In this document: in pieces, positions 12,843 through 13,125 of the stretch
Position numbering within the stretch: the stretch's first letter is position 1
Layout of the letters: each line of letters begins with the position of its first letter
Source of the DNA: DASVCZ01 sp036381335
GTDB taxonomy: Bacteria; Patescibacteriota; Microgenomatia; UBA1400; PJMF01
Direction of reading: 5' to 3'
DNA length: 13,125 bases
Assembly: GCA_036381335.1 (NCBI GenBank)
Contig: DASVCZ010000076.1
Coordinates: 1-13,125, forward strand
Notes under the pieces: generated by a model
What the model saw: the letters and a program-made list of their open reading frames with translations, nothing else
Told to the model about the DNA's origin: nothing
Databases searched by the model: none
Program-made: the position numbers and the translations under genes

Positions 12843-13125
12843 ATCCTGCCACTGATGTTATCACAGCTCCCAGACTAATCAAGATGAACGTCGAGTATAG
12901 CGTCAGATTACCAGTGTCGGCTAAGGTAGTAGCGCCTAAGACCTGCCCCTGAGTAGAGGTGCCTAAAACTTGACCTTGGTCGGGATCAATATGAATATCT
13001 TTACACTCCACAGGTTCTTGAATGTTTTTAGTGTAGGTTCCATAGCCATCAGCTTGAGCGATAACCGTGCCGCTAACTAGGGGAAAGCTGACTTGGGCTC
13101 GACCTTCATCGTTAGTCCGTGCCTC
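12814..13125 (-). CDS. Sortase substrate: surface protein C-terminus with LADTG sorting signal (partial)
   Basis: The frame is open from the window edge to the TAA at 12814, giving the last 103 residues. It begins with a beta-rich part (T-N-D-E-G-R-A-Q-V-S-F, then Q-A-D-G-Y-G-T-Y) like the end of an Ig-like or carboxypeptidase-regulatory-type repeat. A linker with two GQVLG repeats (GQVLGTST, GQVLGATT) follows, then L-A-D-T-G (12910-12924), about 26 hydrophobic residues and a short tail E-A-K-A. That order is a classic cell-wall sorting signal with Ala in place of the Pro of LPxTG. A GTG at 13009-13011 is not the real start, because the frame and the domain continue upstream. It overlaps the sortase gene by 29 bases, so the pair is surely co-transcribed. 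Confidence 0.85.
   Translation of the reverse strand, partial: EARTNDEGRAQVSFPLVSGTVIAQADGYGTYTKNIQEPVECKDIHIDPDQGQVLGTSTQGQVLGATTLADTGNLTLYSTFILISLGAVITSVAGYGVYQEAKA

Noticed and set aside
13009..13011. GTG start that would make the sortase substrate a 65-residue protein
   Set aside because: The frame stays open to the window edge and the translated upstream part looks like a surface-protein domain, so the gene is partial.
1..13125. CRISPR array, transposase or alternative genetic code
   Set aside because: No regularly spaced repeats and no transposase motifs were seen, and TGA serves as a normal stop in several genes.

Overview
The window looks like a piece of a small bacterial genome, most likely Patescibacteria (Candidate Phyla Radiation). 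This is inferred from the gene set: a short ACT-domain protein, a CHRD-like anchored protein, a DUF4230 protein, a DUF4430 lipoprotein beside a DUF6580 membrane protein, and a sortase overlapping a surface protein that ends in a VLG-type linker plus LADTG. TGA is used as a normal stop (for example in two ATGA overlaps), so the SR1/Gracilibacteria recoding does not apply. The phylum assignment is inference, not a database result.

Layout. 1-2300: a GNAT acetyltransferase that may be cut short (minus), an ACT-domain protein (plus), tRNA-Ser(UGA) (minus), and a secreted or anchored CHRD-like protein that ends in a clear intrinsic terminator. 2320-4721: a two-gene restriction-modification cassette, an M.EcoRI-type adenine methyltransferase overlapping by ATGA a DUF262-plus-HNH nuclease. 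4755-5447: a zinc carboxypeptidase/desuccinylase-like enzyme. 5483-7848: a strong promoter followed by a KilA-N domain gene broken by a one-base frameshift, then DUF1653, an HD-domain nucleotidase-like protein and a histidine phosphatase, tightly packed. 7835-8454: a toxin-first HigB/HigA-like toxin-antitoxin pair on the minus strand. 8562-12063: backbone-like genes, namely DUF4230, the translational GTPase TypA/BipA, the DUF4430 lipoprotein and the DUF6580 membrane protein. 12075-13125: sortase and its likely substrate on the minus strand; the substrate gene runs off the window.

How it fits together. The stretch 2320-8454 is AT-richer to the eye. It holds the restriction-modification pair, the KilA-N gene and the toxin-antitoxin pair, so it reads as a small accessory or defence island set between housekeeping and cell-surface genes. 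The most unusual DNA-level signals are a perfect 26-bp palindrome centred on GAATTC, and a second perfect inverted repeat, both inside the disrupted KilA-N gene; an M.EcoRI homologue sits about 2 kb upstream. Two genes carry a perfect TATAAT placed so that transcription would begin on the A of the ATG, suggesting leaderless mRNAs. There is no CRISPR array and no recognisable transposase, and no gene-free stretch exceeds 300 bases.
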